Origin: Rhodospirillaceae bacterium
Lineage (GTDB): Bacteria; Pseudomonadota; Alphaproteobacteria; Bin65
Direction of reading: 5' to 3'
Length of the DNA: 60,197 bases
NCBI GenBank assembly: GCA_011523655.1
Contig: WTGH01000017.1
Span: 1-60,197 of the forward strand
The position numbers were made by a program, and so were the translations under genes. The notes under the pieces were generated by a model. It had not been told where the DNA came from. It ran no database searches and saw only the letters and a list, made by a program, of their open reading frames with translations. Below are positions 33,609-43,512 of the stretch, piece after piece. Position 1 is the first letter of the stretch. Every line of letters starts with the position of its first letter.

Positions 33609-36600
33609 TCAGGAAGCGAATTTTGCAAAAAATTCTGGAGAGATATCGGTCGTTCCCAAGAACTCTTTTAGTTGGTTTTGACTCGGCATGAACCACTCTT
33701 TGTGAATCGTACTTGAGAATTTTCCATTCTGAAGGTAAAGGATGGTTGTGTGGCCAACTCTTCCTCCGAAGTCCATGCTAGAACTACGTGCACTGTATGC
33801 GCTCTTTTCGCCAGCTATGACCCAGATAGCGGCTAGTTTCAGGCGGTCAAGAGCCTGAAGAAATATTTCGCGATCAATAAGTGCTGCGGAAGGCCCCGGC
33901 TCTAAGGTACTTGGATCGAAAAAAATTTTTCTCCCGTTAACGTCAACGAATATCGGTGATTGACTGTTCTCAAGTTTCAATTTCATCTCTTTTCTGAGCC
34001 ACGGCGCAGGCATTGCGAAGCTAATCGTCTTATCTATAGAATAGTCATATCCCGACCTTTCACAACGATAAGTGGCGACAGTTGGCATCAGAGAAAAAGA
34101 ATGTAAGTCTTCTCGGAGAGTTACTTCGTATTCCGCGTCATTCTCAATATCCGGATGCCACGAATATTCGCCGAGATAGAAGTCGGACAAGAAACCTACA
34201 CTTGGAAGCAGACTTGGATCAAGAAGCGATCTTCTTTGTAGTTTACTGATGGTATCGTCAATATCGCTTTCATGAACCAAAAAACAATCGAGACGAAACC
34301 AAGTATCACGCTGTAGCTCTTTTCGTCCGTCAAATAATCCCGATCCTGTCCATTTTGAAAAACCTTCTAGTGCAAGCCACCGTCGATTTGTTTTTGGCTC
34401 AACCAAATCTATCAGATCGACGTTGTTTACGATATCTCTCTCGCTGTGCAACCAAGCAAGACGCTCTTGCGGTTCGACGGAGCGGAGGCGCGGTTCATAT
34501 GGCACCCACCATTTCCGCTCCCATTCGGCCCACCCGTCAAAGTGGGTTCGGTTCATCAGAAGAGACGGATCGATATCACGCAACCCTATTTGGCGCGCAT
34601 TCTTGAAAACCACTGGAGGCTTCCCTCCCCTTCCCCAATGGTCTCCCACAAAAGCAAGATTATCGGCCATTCGAGCTAAAAGATTATTAAGCGCTAGCCA
34701 TTGATACTTTTTTCCAATGCGCTCAACTCTATGGTTGTTTCGATCACGGGTTGGATGGAGGGTATCGAAATAGCCGAATTTTTCTATAGTCCAACCCAGA
34801 TCGTGTGCTGTTTTGCAAATCCATCGAAGAGCCCACCCGACATCGAAAGTCGCCGCTTCATTTGTGTCGGACCGAGCAAGCCAAGGATTCCGTATCGCTC
34901 TCTTCGCCCGAACACGAAAATCCTCCCATTGTTCGGAAGACATTATCTCTTTAAATTTGCTTTCGGAATTCTCTAGTTCTTCTTCGGCAAAATCTATTTG
35001 CAAATCCGCGTCTTCGCCTTTCTTCATATAACGTGCGATATGCGCATCCAATGCTGCATTTTCAAATTCCTCAAGTGCCTTCAATTGTTCAATAGAAGCA
35101 TCTTTTGCAAACTCATTCCTCCAAGCTCTCAATGAATCACTTAATTTGGGAACGACACTCGATTCAATTCCTGCGGGGCTCCAATTTGCAACTAGCCGCT
35201 CAACAACATAACGTGCAAAATCGTTCATTGGCGTCGTCGAAAATACAATTCCGTTGTAATATCTTTCGTCGCGATTTATCTCCTCATAGCCCCTAATTAT
35301 ATCATCCGAAACCTGCTGTATCGGCCAAGGGCTTTGATAAGGCGGTCGCGCTGTTTCAATGTCAATTCTGTTTGGTAATACGCCACGCATTGATGCGTAT
35401 TCCAAGAAAGAAAGTGCATGGTCGCGGAGAAGTAGGTTTTGCGGTGGTCTGCCGCAGGAAAATAGCCTATCGAATATGAACTCAGCGAGCCGACCGATCA
35501 CTTGGTCTTGTTTGCCCTGTAATGCCGCGCCATAGCATGCACCCAGCAACCGTTCCAGCACGTATAGGTCATCCACTTCCAAAAATCGATTAAGTAGAAG
35601 TTCTCCGAGCGTGAGACGGTTACTCAAAATGGACACCAGTGCCTTGGTGGCTTTATCCCTGACCTCGCGATGCGACGTGGTAAGTAACCAGGCCAGCATT
35701 GTCGCAGCCAATTCGGCACGCGTGTCATCGATGTATTTGTTCTCATTTTTTATCGCCCATGAGACCAGAGTATTGATTGGCCCTTCGAAGCCGCGCGCTC
35801 CTATATGGATCGACCAACGCTCATCCCGCTCGGGCATCTTTAGATTTATCAAGCGGCGATGAAGAAAATTAGCATTGTAGGGGTTAGTCGGTTCGGTTCC
35901 GATCGAAATTAGTATATCAATAATCTCCTCTTGGTCCAACACCTCTTCCACCAACTCAAGCGTACGACTTGTAAAAGACGATTGTTCGCGCCAGAGAAGG
36001 CTATTAGAAAACGCTTGGTGCAGATGATATGAAGATTCGGAACCGACGTCCAGCAATTCGACGCTGCAGCGCTCTGGAAGCTGGATCGCCATAGCCTCCA
36101 CTATGCCGGCGCGTTCGTAACTTCTTGGACCAAACACATACTCGTACAACGGACGGCCAGCATCAAAGGAGGTACGAACGTTTTTGTTATCCAGATGGTC
36201 ATCCAGTAAACGAGACGAAATCGCGTGGTCGCTGAATCGCTCAAAAGTAAAACGAACCATCTCTACTGACGTGGCGCCTTCGTTCGGCATAAGGTCTACC
36301 GTTAGAAGTCCTTCGTGTTCAAGTTGCGTCAGCAGTGAAGTGCTTTTAAATCCTCGTGATCGGAAAACGGATTCGAAGAATTCTATAGTTGACGATTTTG
36401 TAGCATAACCCCTTCCTGCGTTAGAAAGTAGCTGCGCAAAACCAGAAATAGCTTGCGAAACTATGTTTTGATGCGGGTCAAGCTTCATTCGTCTGACCAA
36501 TGCCGCCGCTACGGCCTCGCTGTAGAAGCGAAAGATCGCGCTTACACCTCGCAGCCCTTTCGGAAATTCCTTTTGCCCGCCGGAAATTAGCGCATCACAG

Positions 36601-38180
36601 CAGGTTTTCAAAAACAGAGGATTCTCGAACTCCGGAAGCATATTTGGAGTGCCTGGCCGCAGAATTCCCCTCATTTCCAAATATACGTGAGCAGCTTCGT
36701 CATTGCGGCGACCAAATCCGAAGTGTTCGACTTGAAGAAGTATGTTTTTGTTCACCGACTCTGGAATTATGTATCGGACATATGTAGATCGGCATGTTAG
36801 GATAACGTTTACCCTTGGAAACGATTCGAAGGACTTTAAAAAAGCGGCAAGACGTCCCGGCCAGATGTCAAGTCCGTTTCGTTCGTTTAGCGCATCAATG
36901 CAGAAAATTGCTTTCGTCCCGGCAGCTTGGGCTGCCGCATCTAGAGCGCCGAGGAATTGTTTGAATTGTTCCGTCGCGGGCCGGTCTAACCGATCTCGTA
37001 TCTGCGGCCAAGGCTCGCCTTCCACAAATGTCTCTCCGAGGAGCATTAGGGCTGGACCGCCTTTTTCAAGATGATAATGCACGAAATCTGCAAGTAAATG
37101 AGACTTGCCAATACCTGCCGGTCCCTTAAGGAGGACTGCTTTGGCGTTAGCCATCTGCCACCGATTCGACATCAGCGCATCGTCGATTTCTTGCAATGTC
37201 TCTATCAACTGAGAAATATTGTGCCTTGCCCATCGTTCAGGCTCGGTTCCCATGCTTTCCGATTTAGCCACCGGAAGATCAATCGACCAACGAAAATCAT
37301 CGCGCGCGTTGTCGAGACACTGAGAAATTGCAATCTGCCAATCAGCTGTCAGAAACAGTTGGTCAATGGAAACAGGATCAGCACCAAGTTGGTCGGTTAT
37401 GGTGCTAACCGCCCTTGACAAAGCATCTGCTCTTGTTTTGACTCCGTCCGCCCGCACCGCTCGGATGGACCTTGCTGTCCTATGCCCCATTTCAGATAAG
37501 CGAATAAACCATCCATCCACTGCATCCTGAAGCAACTGGTGACGAGCAAACGCGGCTAAATCCTGCCGAATTGGAAGCTCTACATTAGTTTCAGGAATAT
37601 ACCGGTCACCAAGGGATGCTTTTGTTGTTTCAAACTGTTGATTGAACCACCCCTCTGTTAATGACTCAACTCCGAACCAATATAGTGTGCGACCCGTATA
37701 GGCTGGATCATCCTGCATAAGACGGGCGCAGAGTTCGCTCTTTCCCCATAGGCTGAAACTAATGTTTCGTTTCTGTTCGTTAGCTCGCTTCTCCCACTTT
37801 AGACACCAGTCATTCCACTTCTGACGTGCGGATATTCTTTTAGCGGACCGCGAATCAGGGAGATCGAATGGTAAGCAAACAATATACTCCACTAGGTCAG
37901 GATGTTTATCCAATGCGGTGGCAATCGACTTGTCAAGCTGTGAAGAAAGACTCGCATCCCAACGAAATAGAAACTTAGCTTGCCATCCAACTTCACTGTT
38001 GTTCTGGTGTCGGACATAACATTCGACCCCAGCGTCACCGCCTCGGCCTTTTCTGACAAAGTTTGAACCTTCCGGTGTGCATTCCAAAGAAGCAAGTTGA
38101 CAACATAGCTCTTCGAACCCGGCCTGTTGGCTGCTATCAACAGAGCGGATATTTCGGAAGTTAATGTCAGGAATACTCAT
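33609..38180 (-). CDS. Avs-like antiphage protein: Mrr-type nuclease plus STAND ATPase
   Basis: 1523 aa, AT-rich amid GC-rich genes. An N-terminal restriction-endonuclease-like domain has D49 in 'GRGGDAGVECYV' and Q67-x-K69 in 'VGWQAKFLF', the D...(E/Q)xK pattern. The ATPase has Walker A 'GPAGIGKS' (353-360) and Walker B 'AIFCIDALNE' (424-433), then 'ILTCRS'. About 1000 helical residues follow, as in STAND sensors. Size and domain order resemble Avs4 of AVAST systems, which detect a phage protein and then cut DNA; the exact Avs class is inference. It is a single-gene unit. Its end is 11 bp from the cysteine hydrolase and it splits two metabolic clusters. Confidence 0.75.
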   Translation of the reverse strand: MSIPDINFRNIRSVDSSQQAGFEELCCQLASLECTPEGSNFVRKGRGGDAGVECYVRHQNNSEVGWQAKFLFRWDASLSSQLDKSIATALDKHPDLVEYIVCLPFDLPDSRSAKRISARQKWNDWCLKWEKRANEQKRNISFSLWGKSELCARLMQDDPAYTGRTLYWFGVESLTEGWFNQQFETTKASLGDRYIPETNVELPIRQDLAAFARHQLLQDAVDGWFIRLSEMGHRTARSIRAVRADGVKTRADALSRAVSTITDQLGADPVSIDQLFLTADWQIAISQCLDNARDDFRWSIDLPVAKSESMGTEPERWARHNISQLIETLQEIDDALMSNRWQMANAKAVLLKGPAGIGKSHLLADFVHYHLEKGGPALMLLGETFVEGEPWPQIRDRLDRPATEQFKQFLGALDAAAQAAGTKAIFCIDALNERNGLDIWPGRLAAFLKSFESFPRVNVILTCRSTYVRYIIPESVNKNILLQVEHFGFGRRNDEAAHVYLEMRGILRPGTPNMLPEFENPLFLKTCCDALISGGQKEFPKGLRGVSAIFRFYSEAVAAALVRRMKLDPHQNIVSQAISGFAQLLSNAGRGYATKSSTIEFFESVFRSRGFKSTSLLTQLEHEGLLTVDLMPNEGATSVEMVRFTFERFSDHAISSRLLDDHLDNKNVRTSFDAGRPLYEYVFGPRSYERAGIVEAMAIQLPERCSVELLDVGSESSYHLHQAFSNSLLWREQSSFTSRTLELVEEVLDQEEIIDILISIGTEPTNPYNANFLHRRLINLKMPERDERWSIHIGARGFEGPINTLVSWAIKNENKYIDDTRAELAATMLAWLLTTSHREVRDKATKALVSILSNRLTLGELLLNRFLEVDDLYVLERLLGACYGAALQGKQDQVIGRLAEFIFDRLFSCGRPPQNLLLRDHALSFLEYASMRGVLPNRIDIETARPPYQSPWPIQQVSDDIIRGYEEINRDERYYNGIVFSTTPMNDFARYVVERLVANWSPAGIESSVVPKLSDSLRAWRNEFAKDASIEQLKALEEFENAALDAHIARYMKKGEDADLQIDFAEEELENSESKFKEIMSSEQWEDFRVRAKRAIRNPWLARSDTNEAATFDVGWALRWICKTAHDLGWTIEKFGYFDTLHPTRDRNNHRVERIGKKYQWLALNNLLARMADNLAFVGDHWGRGGKPPVVFKNARQIGLRDIDPSLLMNRTHFDGWAEWERKWWVPYEPRLRSVEPQERLAWLHSERDIVNNVDLIDLVEPKTNRRWLALEGFSKWTGSGLFDGRKELQRDTWFRLDCFLVHESDIDDTISKLQRRSLLDPSLLPSVGFLSDFYLGEYSWHPDIENDAEYEVTLREDLHSFSLMPTVATYRCERSGYDYSIDKTISFAMPAPWLRKEMKLKLENSQSPIFVDVNGRKIFFDPSTLEPGPSAALIDREIFLQALDRLKLAAIWVIAGEKSAYSARSSSMDFGGRVGHTTILYLQNGKFSSTIHKEWFMPSQNQLKEFLGTTDISPEFFAKFAS

Positions 38181-38385
38181 TTGGTCGGCGAGCGTAGATT
38201 CAGCTAATGTATTGATTGCTTTCTAGTTCAGACGAGGAAAAATATTGTCTATATTCTCTGCGGGCCAAGATCAATACAAATATGATCTTTTGCGTTTGAA
38301 ATAAAAAAATCATTTGAGTTCAAATTCAGAACTTGGCCGGTTTTCCCTCCTTACCTAGGCACCCGCGTCTTGCGGGGATCGCCCC

Positions 38386-40281
38386 CTACTCCGCCGCCAT
38401 CTTCATCGGCTGGGCCTGCATCCATTTCTGGAAGACGGGCTGGCGCGGCGGGTCGAGGCTGGTGTCGGCCTTGCAGCGGGCCTTGAGTTCCTCGACCGTG
38501 CCGCCGGTGTCGAACAGGGCAACGTCGCCGCGCTCGGCGGCCATGCGGCTGCGCAGGGTCTCGGTCTCGCGCGCGTCGACGCTAAGGTTCTCGTCCAGCA
38601 CCACGCCGTAGCGCCGGGCGCCGTCGCGCGTTACCAGGCCGCGCTTCGTATCCAGCGCGACCTGCTCGGCGTCGCGCTCCAGCGGGTCGCCCCAGCCGCC
38701 GCCGCCCCAGGTGTTGAAGTAGAGCGTGTCGCCGGGCTCGACATGGACGCGGTCGGCCTTCGATTCCATCCACTGCTGCGAGCCGTCGGCGCGCACCATC
38801 AGCTTGGTGCTGCGCCGCCCCGGCAGGCCGCCGTTGACGCCCCAGGGATGGGTGAGCCAGCGGTCGTCGTGGATCGAGATCTCGCCCGGCTCCAGGAACT
38901 GGTAGCCCATCGACAGGCCGTTGCCGCCCCGGTGCAGGCCGGGCCCGCCGCTGTCGGCGATCGTCTCGTATTTCACGATGCGCAGCGGGAAATAGGCCTC
39001 AAGGAACTCGTTGGGCACGTTGGTGAAGGAGGGCCACAAGGAATGGCCGTCCGGCCCGTCGCCCGCCGGCCGGCCCGGCACGCCGCCGAAGCCGATCTGG
39101 TAGAGCTGGTACCATTCGCCGGACTTGTCGTAGCCCGAATACATGAAGTGCGGACTGTCGGAGAAGCCGGCGGCGCACAGCGCCTCGGGCGAGCCCTGGC
39201 CGAGCAGGCCGCTCATGATGTCGAAGATGCGCGCAAGCATGTGAGTACGCGAGCTGAGCGCGGCCGGGCGGATCGGTTTCAGGATGGTGCCGCGCGGAAT
39301 GCGCACGTCGACCAGGTCGTAGAAGCCGTCGTTGAACAGGATCTGCGGGTCGAAAATATTGATGAAGAAGGAGCCGAGGAACATCTTGAACATCTCCTCG
39401 TTGAGGAGAAAGTTCACCGAACTGATCGACTGCGGATCGGTGCCCTCGAAATCGAAGATCACCTTCTCGCCCTCGCGCCACATGGTGCAGGCGACCTTGT
39501 AGGGCCCCATGCCGAGGCCGTCGTCGTCGATGAAGTCCTCGAAATAGCGGCGCGATTCCGGGATCACCATCTGGAGGATCGCGCTCATCGCCCGCTTGTT
39601 GCGGTCGAGCATCTCGTTCATCGCCGCGGCGAGCTCGTCGACGCCGAAGCGCTCGGCCATCTCGTGCACCCGGCGCTCGGCGAGGCGCAGGGCGGCGACC
39701 ACGGCGTTGAAGTCCGAGCGGTTCCAGTCCGGGAGGCGGCAGTTGCGCAGGATGAGTTCGAGGATCTCCTCGTTCAGCTTGCCCTTGCGGTAGATCTTGA
39801 CCGGCGGGATCTGGATGCCTTCCTCGAAGATCTGCGCCGCGTCGGTCGGCAGGCTGCCCGGCACCTTGCCGCCGATATCCGTCATATGGCCGAACATGGC
39901 GGCCCAGGCGACGATCCGGCCGTCGATATAGATCGGCATCATGGTCAGCCAGTCGTTGAGATGGCTGATCGCGCCGTTGCAGGAATAGGGATCGTTGGTC
40001 AGGAAGACGTCGCCTTCCTCGATCTCGCCGTCGTAACCCTGCTGGAAACCCCAGAAGAAGGAGCCGAACTGGCCGACCACCATCTTGCCGTCGGCGTTGG
40101 CGATCATGGGGAACGCGTCGTGCTGCTCGCGGATACCGGGCGACATGGCGGTGCGGAACAGCACGGCGTCCATCTCCGTGCGCGCGTTGCGCATCGCGTT
40201 CTCGATGATGTCGAGGGTGACGGGATCGACGTCGACCTTCTTGAACGGGGCGGTATTGGTCTGGATCAGGCGGGCTGGCAT
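38386..40281 (-). CDS. hyuB: Hydantoinase B / N-methylhydantoinase subunit beta
   Basis: 631 aa HyuB family: 'DPVTLDIIENAMRNARTEMD', 'RTAMSPGIREQHD', 'GDVFLTNDPYSCNGAISHLN', 'DWLTMMPIYIDGRIVAWAAM', and a C-terminal 'GDTLYFNTWGGGGWGDPLER'. With HyuA it forms an ATP-dependent hydantoinase/oxoprolinase. It starts 14 bp after hyuA ends. The Avs-like gene lies downstream. Confidence 0.92.
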   Translation of the reverse strand: MPARLIQTNTAPFKKVDVDPVTLDIIENAMRNARTEMDAVLFRTAMSPGIREQHDAFPMIANADGKMVVGQFGSFFWGFQQGYDGEIEEGDVFLTNDPYSCNGAISHLNDWLTMMPIYIDGRIVAWAAMFGHMTDIGGKVPGSLPTDAAQIFEEGIQIPPVKIYRKGKLNEEILELILRNCRLPDWNRSDFNAVVAALRLAERRVHEMAERFGVDELAAAMNEMLDRNKRAMSAILQMVIPESRRYFEDFIDDDGLGMGPYKVACTMWREGEKVIFDFEGTDPQSISSVNFLLNEEMFKMFLGSFFINIFDPQILFNDGFYDLVDVRIPRGTILKPIRPAALSSRTHMLARIFDIMSGLLGQGSPEALCAAGFSDSPHFMYSGYDKSGEWYQLYQIGFGGVPGRPAGDGPDGHSLWPSFTNVPNEFLEAYFPLRIVKYETIADSGGPGLHRGGNGLSMGYQFLEPGEISIHDDRWLTHPWGVNGGLPGRRSTKLMVRADGSQQWMESKADRVHVEPGDTLYFNTWGGGGWGDPLERDAEQVALDTKRGLVTRDGARRYGVVLDENLSVDARETETLRSRMAAERGDVALFDTGGTVEELKARCKADTSLDPPRQPVFQKWMQAQPMKMAAE

Positions 40282-40295
40282 GGCTGCTGTCCTCC

Positions 40296-42707
40296 CTATC
40301 GGCCGTTCATCGGGCGAATCAGGATGTTGCCGACCTCGTCCACGGCGCCGGTATGGCCGTTCAGGATCAGGGTCGTCGAATCCATCTCGGTGACGATGGC
40401 CGGCCCGGCGATGCGGTCGCCGGCCTTGAGCAGGGCGCGGTCGTAGATCTGCGCCGGGTGTTCGCGGCCTTCGATATAGACCCGCGTCTGCTCGCGTATG
40501 GCGCCGGAGGGGTCTCCAGTGCCCTGCTGCAGCTCTTCGGCCGTCGCGGCGCTCTCCCGGCCCTGCACCAGGGCGCGCAGATTGTAGGATTCGTGCATGG
40601 TGTCGAGCCGGAAGGTGAAGAGCTGCTCGTGCAATTCGTCGAAGCGGCGCGCGACCTCGCGCAGACCGCCCTGGGCGAATTCCTCCGGCGTGACATCGAC
40701 GGTGAGCTGCATGCCCTGCCCGTGATAGCGCAGGTCGATCTGGTAGAGCGCCGACTGCTCGTTGCTGGGCACGCCTTCGGCATTGAGCGCCTCGGCCGCC
40801 TGCCGGGCCAGCGCCTCCAGCGCTTCGGCAACCTCGGCGTCGGTCGTCTCGTCGAAGCGGCGCACGAAGGTCCGGGAGGCTTCGTCGCGCACCCGGGTCG
40901 TCGCATCGCCGTAGGCGCACAGCACGCCCGGCCCGGGCGGGATGATGACCGGCCAGGAATTCATCAGCCGGCCGAGCGCGTTGGCGTGCAGCGGGCCGGC
41001 GCCGCCGAAGCCGATCAGGGAAAATTCGCGCGGATCGAAGCCTTGCTCGACCGAGACCAGCCGCAGGGCGCCGAACATGTTCTCGTTGACGATGTCGATA
41101 ATGCCCTCTGCCGCCGCCTTGAGCGGCAGATCCATCCCCTTGGCGACCTTGCCGACCGCCTCCTCGGCGGCCCCGTAGTCGAGCGCCATCTCGCCGCCCA
41201 GCCGGGCGCCGGACGGCAGGTAGCCGAGCACGACGTTGGCGTCGGTCACGGTCGGCTCGCCGCCGCCCTTGCCGTAGGCCGCAGGACCCGGCTCCGCCCC
41301 GGCGCTCTGGGGCCCGACGCGCAACGCTTTCGTCAACTCCGGCACATAGGCGATCGAGCCGCCGCCAGCGCCGACCGTGCGCACATCGACCGACGACGCC
41401 CGCACCGTCACGTCGCCGACCCGCGTCTCGCGCCGGGTCTGGGCGACGCCTTTCTGGATCAGCGCCACATCGGTCGAGGTGCCGCCCATGTCGAAGGTCA
41501 GCAGGTTGTCGTAGCCGGCCTGGCGGGCCATCCAGATGGCGCCGGAAACGCCGCCGGCCGGGCCGCTCATCAGCAGGTTGACCGGCGTCGCCTTGGCCGC
41601 ATCGGCGCTCGCCAGGCCTCCGTCGGAGCGCAGGATATGCAATTGCACGCCGTTCATGCGCCGGTCGAGTTCGGCGTTGAGGCTCTCGATGTAGCGGGAG
41701 ACGACCGGGCGGATGTAGGAGTTCACGACCGTCGTCTCGGTCCGCTCGTATTCGTACATCTCCGGCACGACCTCCGAGGAAATCGAGATCGGCACGCCGG
41801 GCAGGATCTCCTCGGCAATGCGCCGGATGCGCTGCTCGTGGACGCCGCTGGCATAGGCGTTCATCAGCGAGACGGTCAGCGCCTCGATGCCCTCGCCGCT
41901 CAGCCTCTGAAGGTCGCGGCGCAGCGCGTCCTCGTCCAGCGGCTCGACGATCTCGCCCTTCGCGCCGATTCGCTCGTCTGCCTCGATGGTCAGTTCCAGC
42001 GGCGCCAGGGGATCGGCCTTGTTGAAGATCACCCAGCCGCCGAGGCCGCCCGGCACATAGGAGCGCGCGATCTGGAGGGTCTGCTTGTAGCCCTTGGTCG
42101 TGACCAGGCCGACCCGCGCGCCGGTCTGCGTCAGGATCGTGTTGGTGGCGACCGTCGTGCCGTGCATCACCGCGCCGATATCGGTCGGCCCGATCCCGGC
42201 GTAGCCGCAGATGCGCTCGATGCCGTGCAGTACGCCCTGAGCGGAATCCTGCGGCGTCGAGGGCACCTTGGCGGTCCAGGCGTGGCCGGATTCCTCCTCG
42301 ATCAGCAGCAGGTCGGTAAAGGTGCCGCCGACATCGACGCCGAGCCGGTAGCCGCCGCCGACGGCGGCGCGCCGGCGCGGCCGGCCCATGGCGGCCGGGC
42401 GGCGCTCGGCGACCGCACTGCCCGACCCGGAGCGGGCCTCGCGCGCCTCGATCGCAGCGCCGTCGCCATTGCCCCGGCCGACCTCGGGAACGAACCGTCC
42501 GTCGCCGTCGCCGGGCGGCGGCGCAGGCGCCCGCGCTTCGACGCCGTCGCCGTTCGTGCGGGCGGAGGGCGCAGGCGGCGGCACCGACAAATCGGGCTCC
42601 GGCGCGGGTCTCGCCGCCTCGCCGTTGCCCAGCTTGTCGATCTGCTCCTGCAGATCGGCAAGTTTGCTGTCGAACCAGTTTGTCAGATCGCTGCCGGAAC
42701 TGCTCAT
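40296..42707 (-). CDS. hyuA: Hydantoinase A / N-methylhydantoinase subunit alpha
   Basis: 803 aa. The HyuA domain starts near residue 120 with 'YRLGVDVGGTFTDLLLIEEE' (actin-like ATP site), then 'MHGTTVATNTILTQTGARVG', 'MSGPAGGVSGA', 'LTFDMGGTSTDVALIQKG' and 'GAGGGSIAYV'. The first ~118 residues are unusual: a short helix or coiled coil, then a Pro/Gly/Asp-rich linker. The start at 42707 is supported because it is 13 bp from the upstream gene end; an internal Met107 is the alternative. It opens N-methylhydantoin-like rings with ATP together with HyuB. Confidence 0.9.
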   Translation of the reverse strand: MSSSGSDLTNWFDSKLADLQEQIDKLGNGEAARPAPEPDLSVPPPAPSARTNGDGVEARAPAPPPGDGDGRFVPEVGRGNGDGAAIEAREARSGSGSAVAERRPAAMGRPRRRAAVGGGYRLGVDVGGTFTDLLLIEEESGHAWTAKVPSTPQDSAQGVLHGIERICGYAGIGPTDIGAVMHGTTVATNTILTQTGARVGLVTTKGYKQTLQIARSYVPGGLGGWVIFNKADPLAPLELTIEADERIGAKGEIVEPLDEDALRRDLQRLSGEGIEALTVSLMNAYASGVHEQRIRRIAEEILPGVPISISSEVVPEMYEYERTETTVVNSYIRPVVSRYIESLNAELDRRMNGVQLHILRSDGGLASADAAKATPVNLLMSGPAGGVSGAIWMARQAGYDNLLTFDMGGTSTDVALIQKGVAQTRRETRVGDVTVRASSVDVRTVGAGGGSIAYVPELTKALRVGPQSAGAEPGPAAYGKGGGEPTVTDANVVLGYLPSGARLGGEMALDYGAAEEAVGKVAKGMDLPLKAAAEGIIDIVNENMFGALRLVSVEQGFDPREFSLIGFGGAGPLHANALGRLMNSWPVIIPPGPGVLCAYGDATTRVRDEASRTFVRRFDETTDAEVAEALEALARQAAEALNAEGVPSNEQSALYQIDLRYHGQGMQLTVDVTPEEFAQGGLREVARRFDELHEQLFTFRLDTMHESYNLRALVQGRESAATAEELQQGTGDPSGAIREQTRVYIEGREHPAQIYDRALLKAGDRIAGPAIVTEMDSTTLILNGHTGAVDEVGNILIRPMNGR

Positions 42708-42720
42708 CGGGCGTCTCTCG

Positions 42721-43380
42721 TCATTTCGGCTCGTGGCGATTGCGGCCGCGCCACGCTTCGAGCCAGCCGATCACCGAATCCGCGTCGGTAATATCACAAT
42801 AGCGCCGGCCGATGTCGCGGAGATTATCGCGGTGCGGCGCTTCATGATGGTCGCCGACGCAGTCCTCCGGAACGATGGTGCGGAAGCCCCACTGGAAACT
42901 GTCGACCGCGGACGCCCGCACGCAGCCGCTGGTCACGCAGCCGGTGACGATCACGGTATCGACCCGCTCTTTCGCGAAAAAGGCGACCAACGGCGTCTGG
43001 AAGAAGATCGACGCGCCGGACTTGCAGAAGGCGACATCGTAGGACGGATCGTGGATGCGCGGATCGAGCTGCGTGGACGGATGGCCGTGCACGAGGTCTT
43101 CGATCACCGCCTGGACCTTCCAGTAGGGCCGGTCCCGGCCGGTCGCCGAATAGGCTGTGTAGCAGGAGGCTACGGGCACGTTGGCCCGGCGCGCCACGTC
43201 CAGCAGCCGCGCGGTATTGCCGACCGCGCGTTCGATCAGCGGCGCGCCGCCCAGCGCGTATTGCGGCTCGGTGAAGGCGGTCTGGAAATCGACGACGATG
43301 ATGCCGGGCCGGCCGCCATAGCCGATCCCGGCCGCGCCATAGGTCCGGTCGACATAGGTTTCGCTCGATGGGTCGGTCAT
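42721..43380 (-). CDS. N-carbamoylsarcosine-amidase-like cysteine hydrolase
   Basis: 219 aa isochorismatase-fold enzyme. Triad D31 ('GIIVVDFQTAF'), K120 ('VAFCKSGASIFF') and C153 ('GCVTSGCVRAS'). A strong GGAGGAA site precedes the ATG at 43380. It is first in the operon with hyuA and hyuB, the pairing expected for N-methylhydantoin to N-carbamoylsarcosine to sarcosine. The specific substrate is inferred from context. Confidence 0.82.
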   Translation of the reverse strand: MTDPSSETYVDRTYGAAGIGYGGRPGIIVVDFQTAFTEPQYALGGAPLIERAVGNTARLLDVARRANVPVASCYTAYSATGRDRPYWKVQAVIEDLVHGHPSTQLDPRIHDPSYDVAFCKSGASIFFQTPLVAFFAKERVDTVIVTGCVTSGCVRASAVDSFQWGFRTIVPEDCVGDHHEAPHRDNLRDIGRRYCDITDADSVIGWLEAWRGRNRHEPK

Positions 43381-43512
43381 GGTTTCCTCCGGCAGCGGCG
43401 GGCGCCAGAAAACCAGATTGCCGGCGGAGAGTCCAAGCCGTTTGGAATTCAGGGGCGAACAGGCTAACGTCCGGCCGCCGCCGCCCGACGGCACATCCTG
43501 GACGGAGCTTCG

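Noticed and set aside
40353..42791. Long open frame antisense to hyuA
   Set aside because: Shadow of a real, conserved gene; no domain features.
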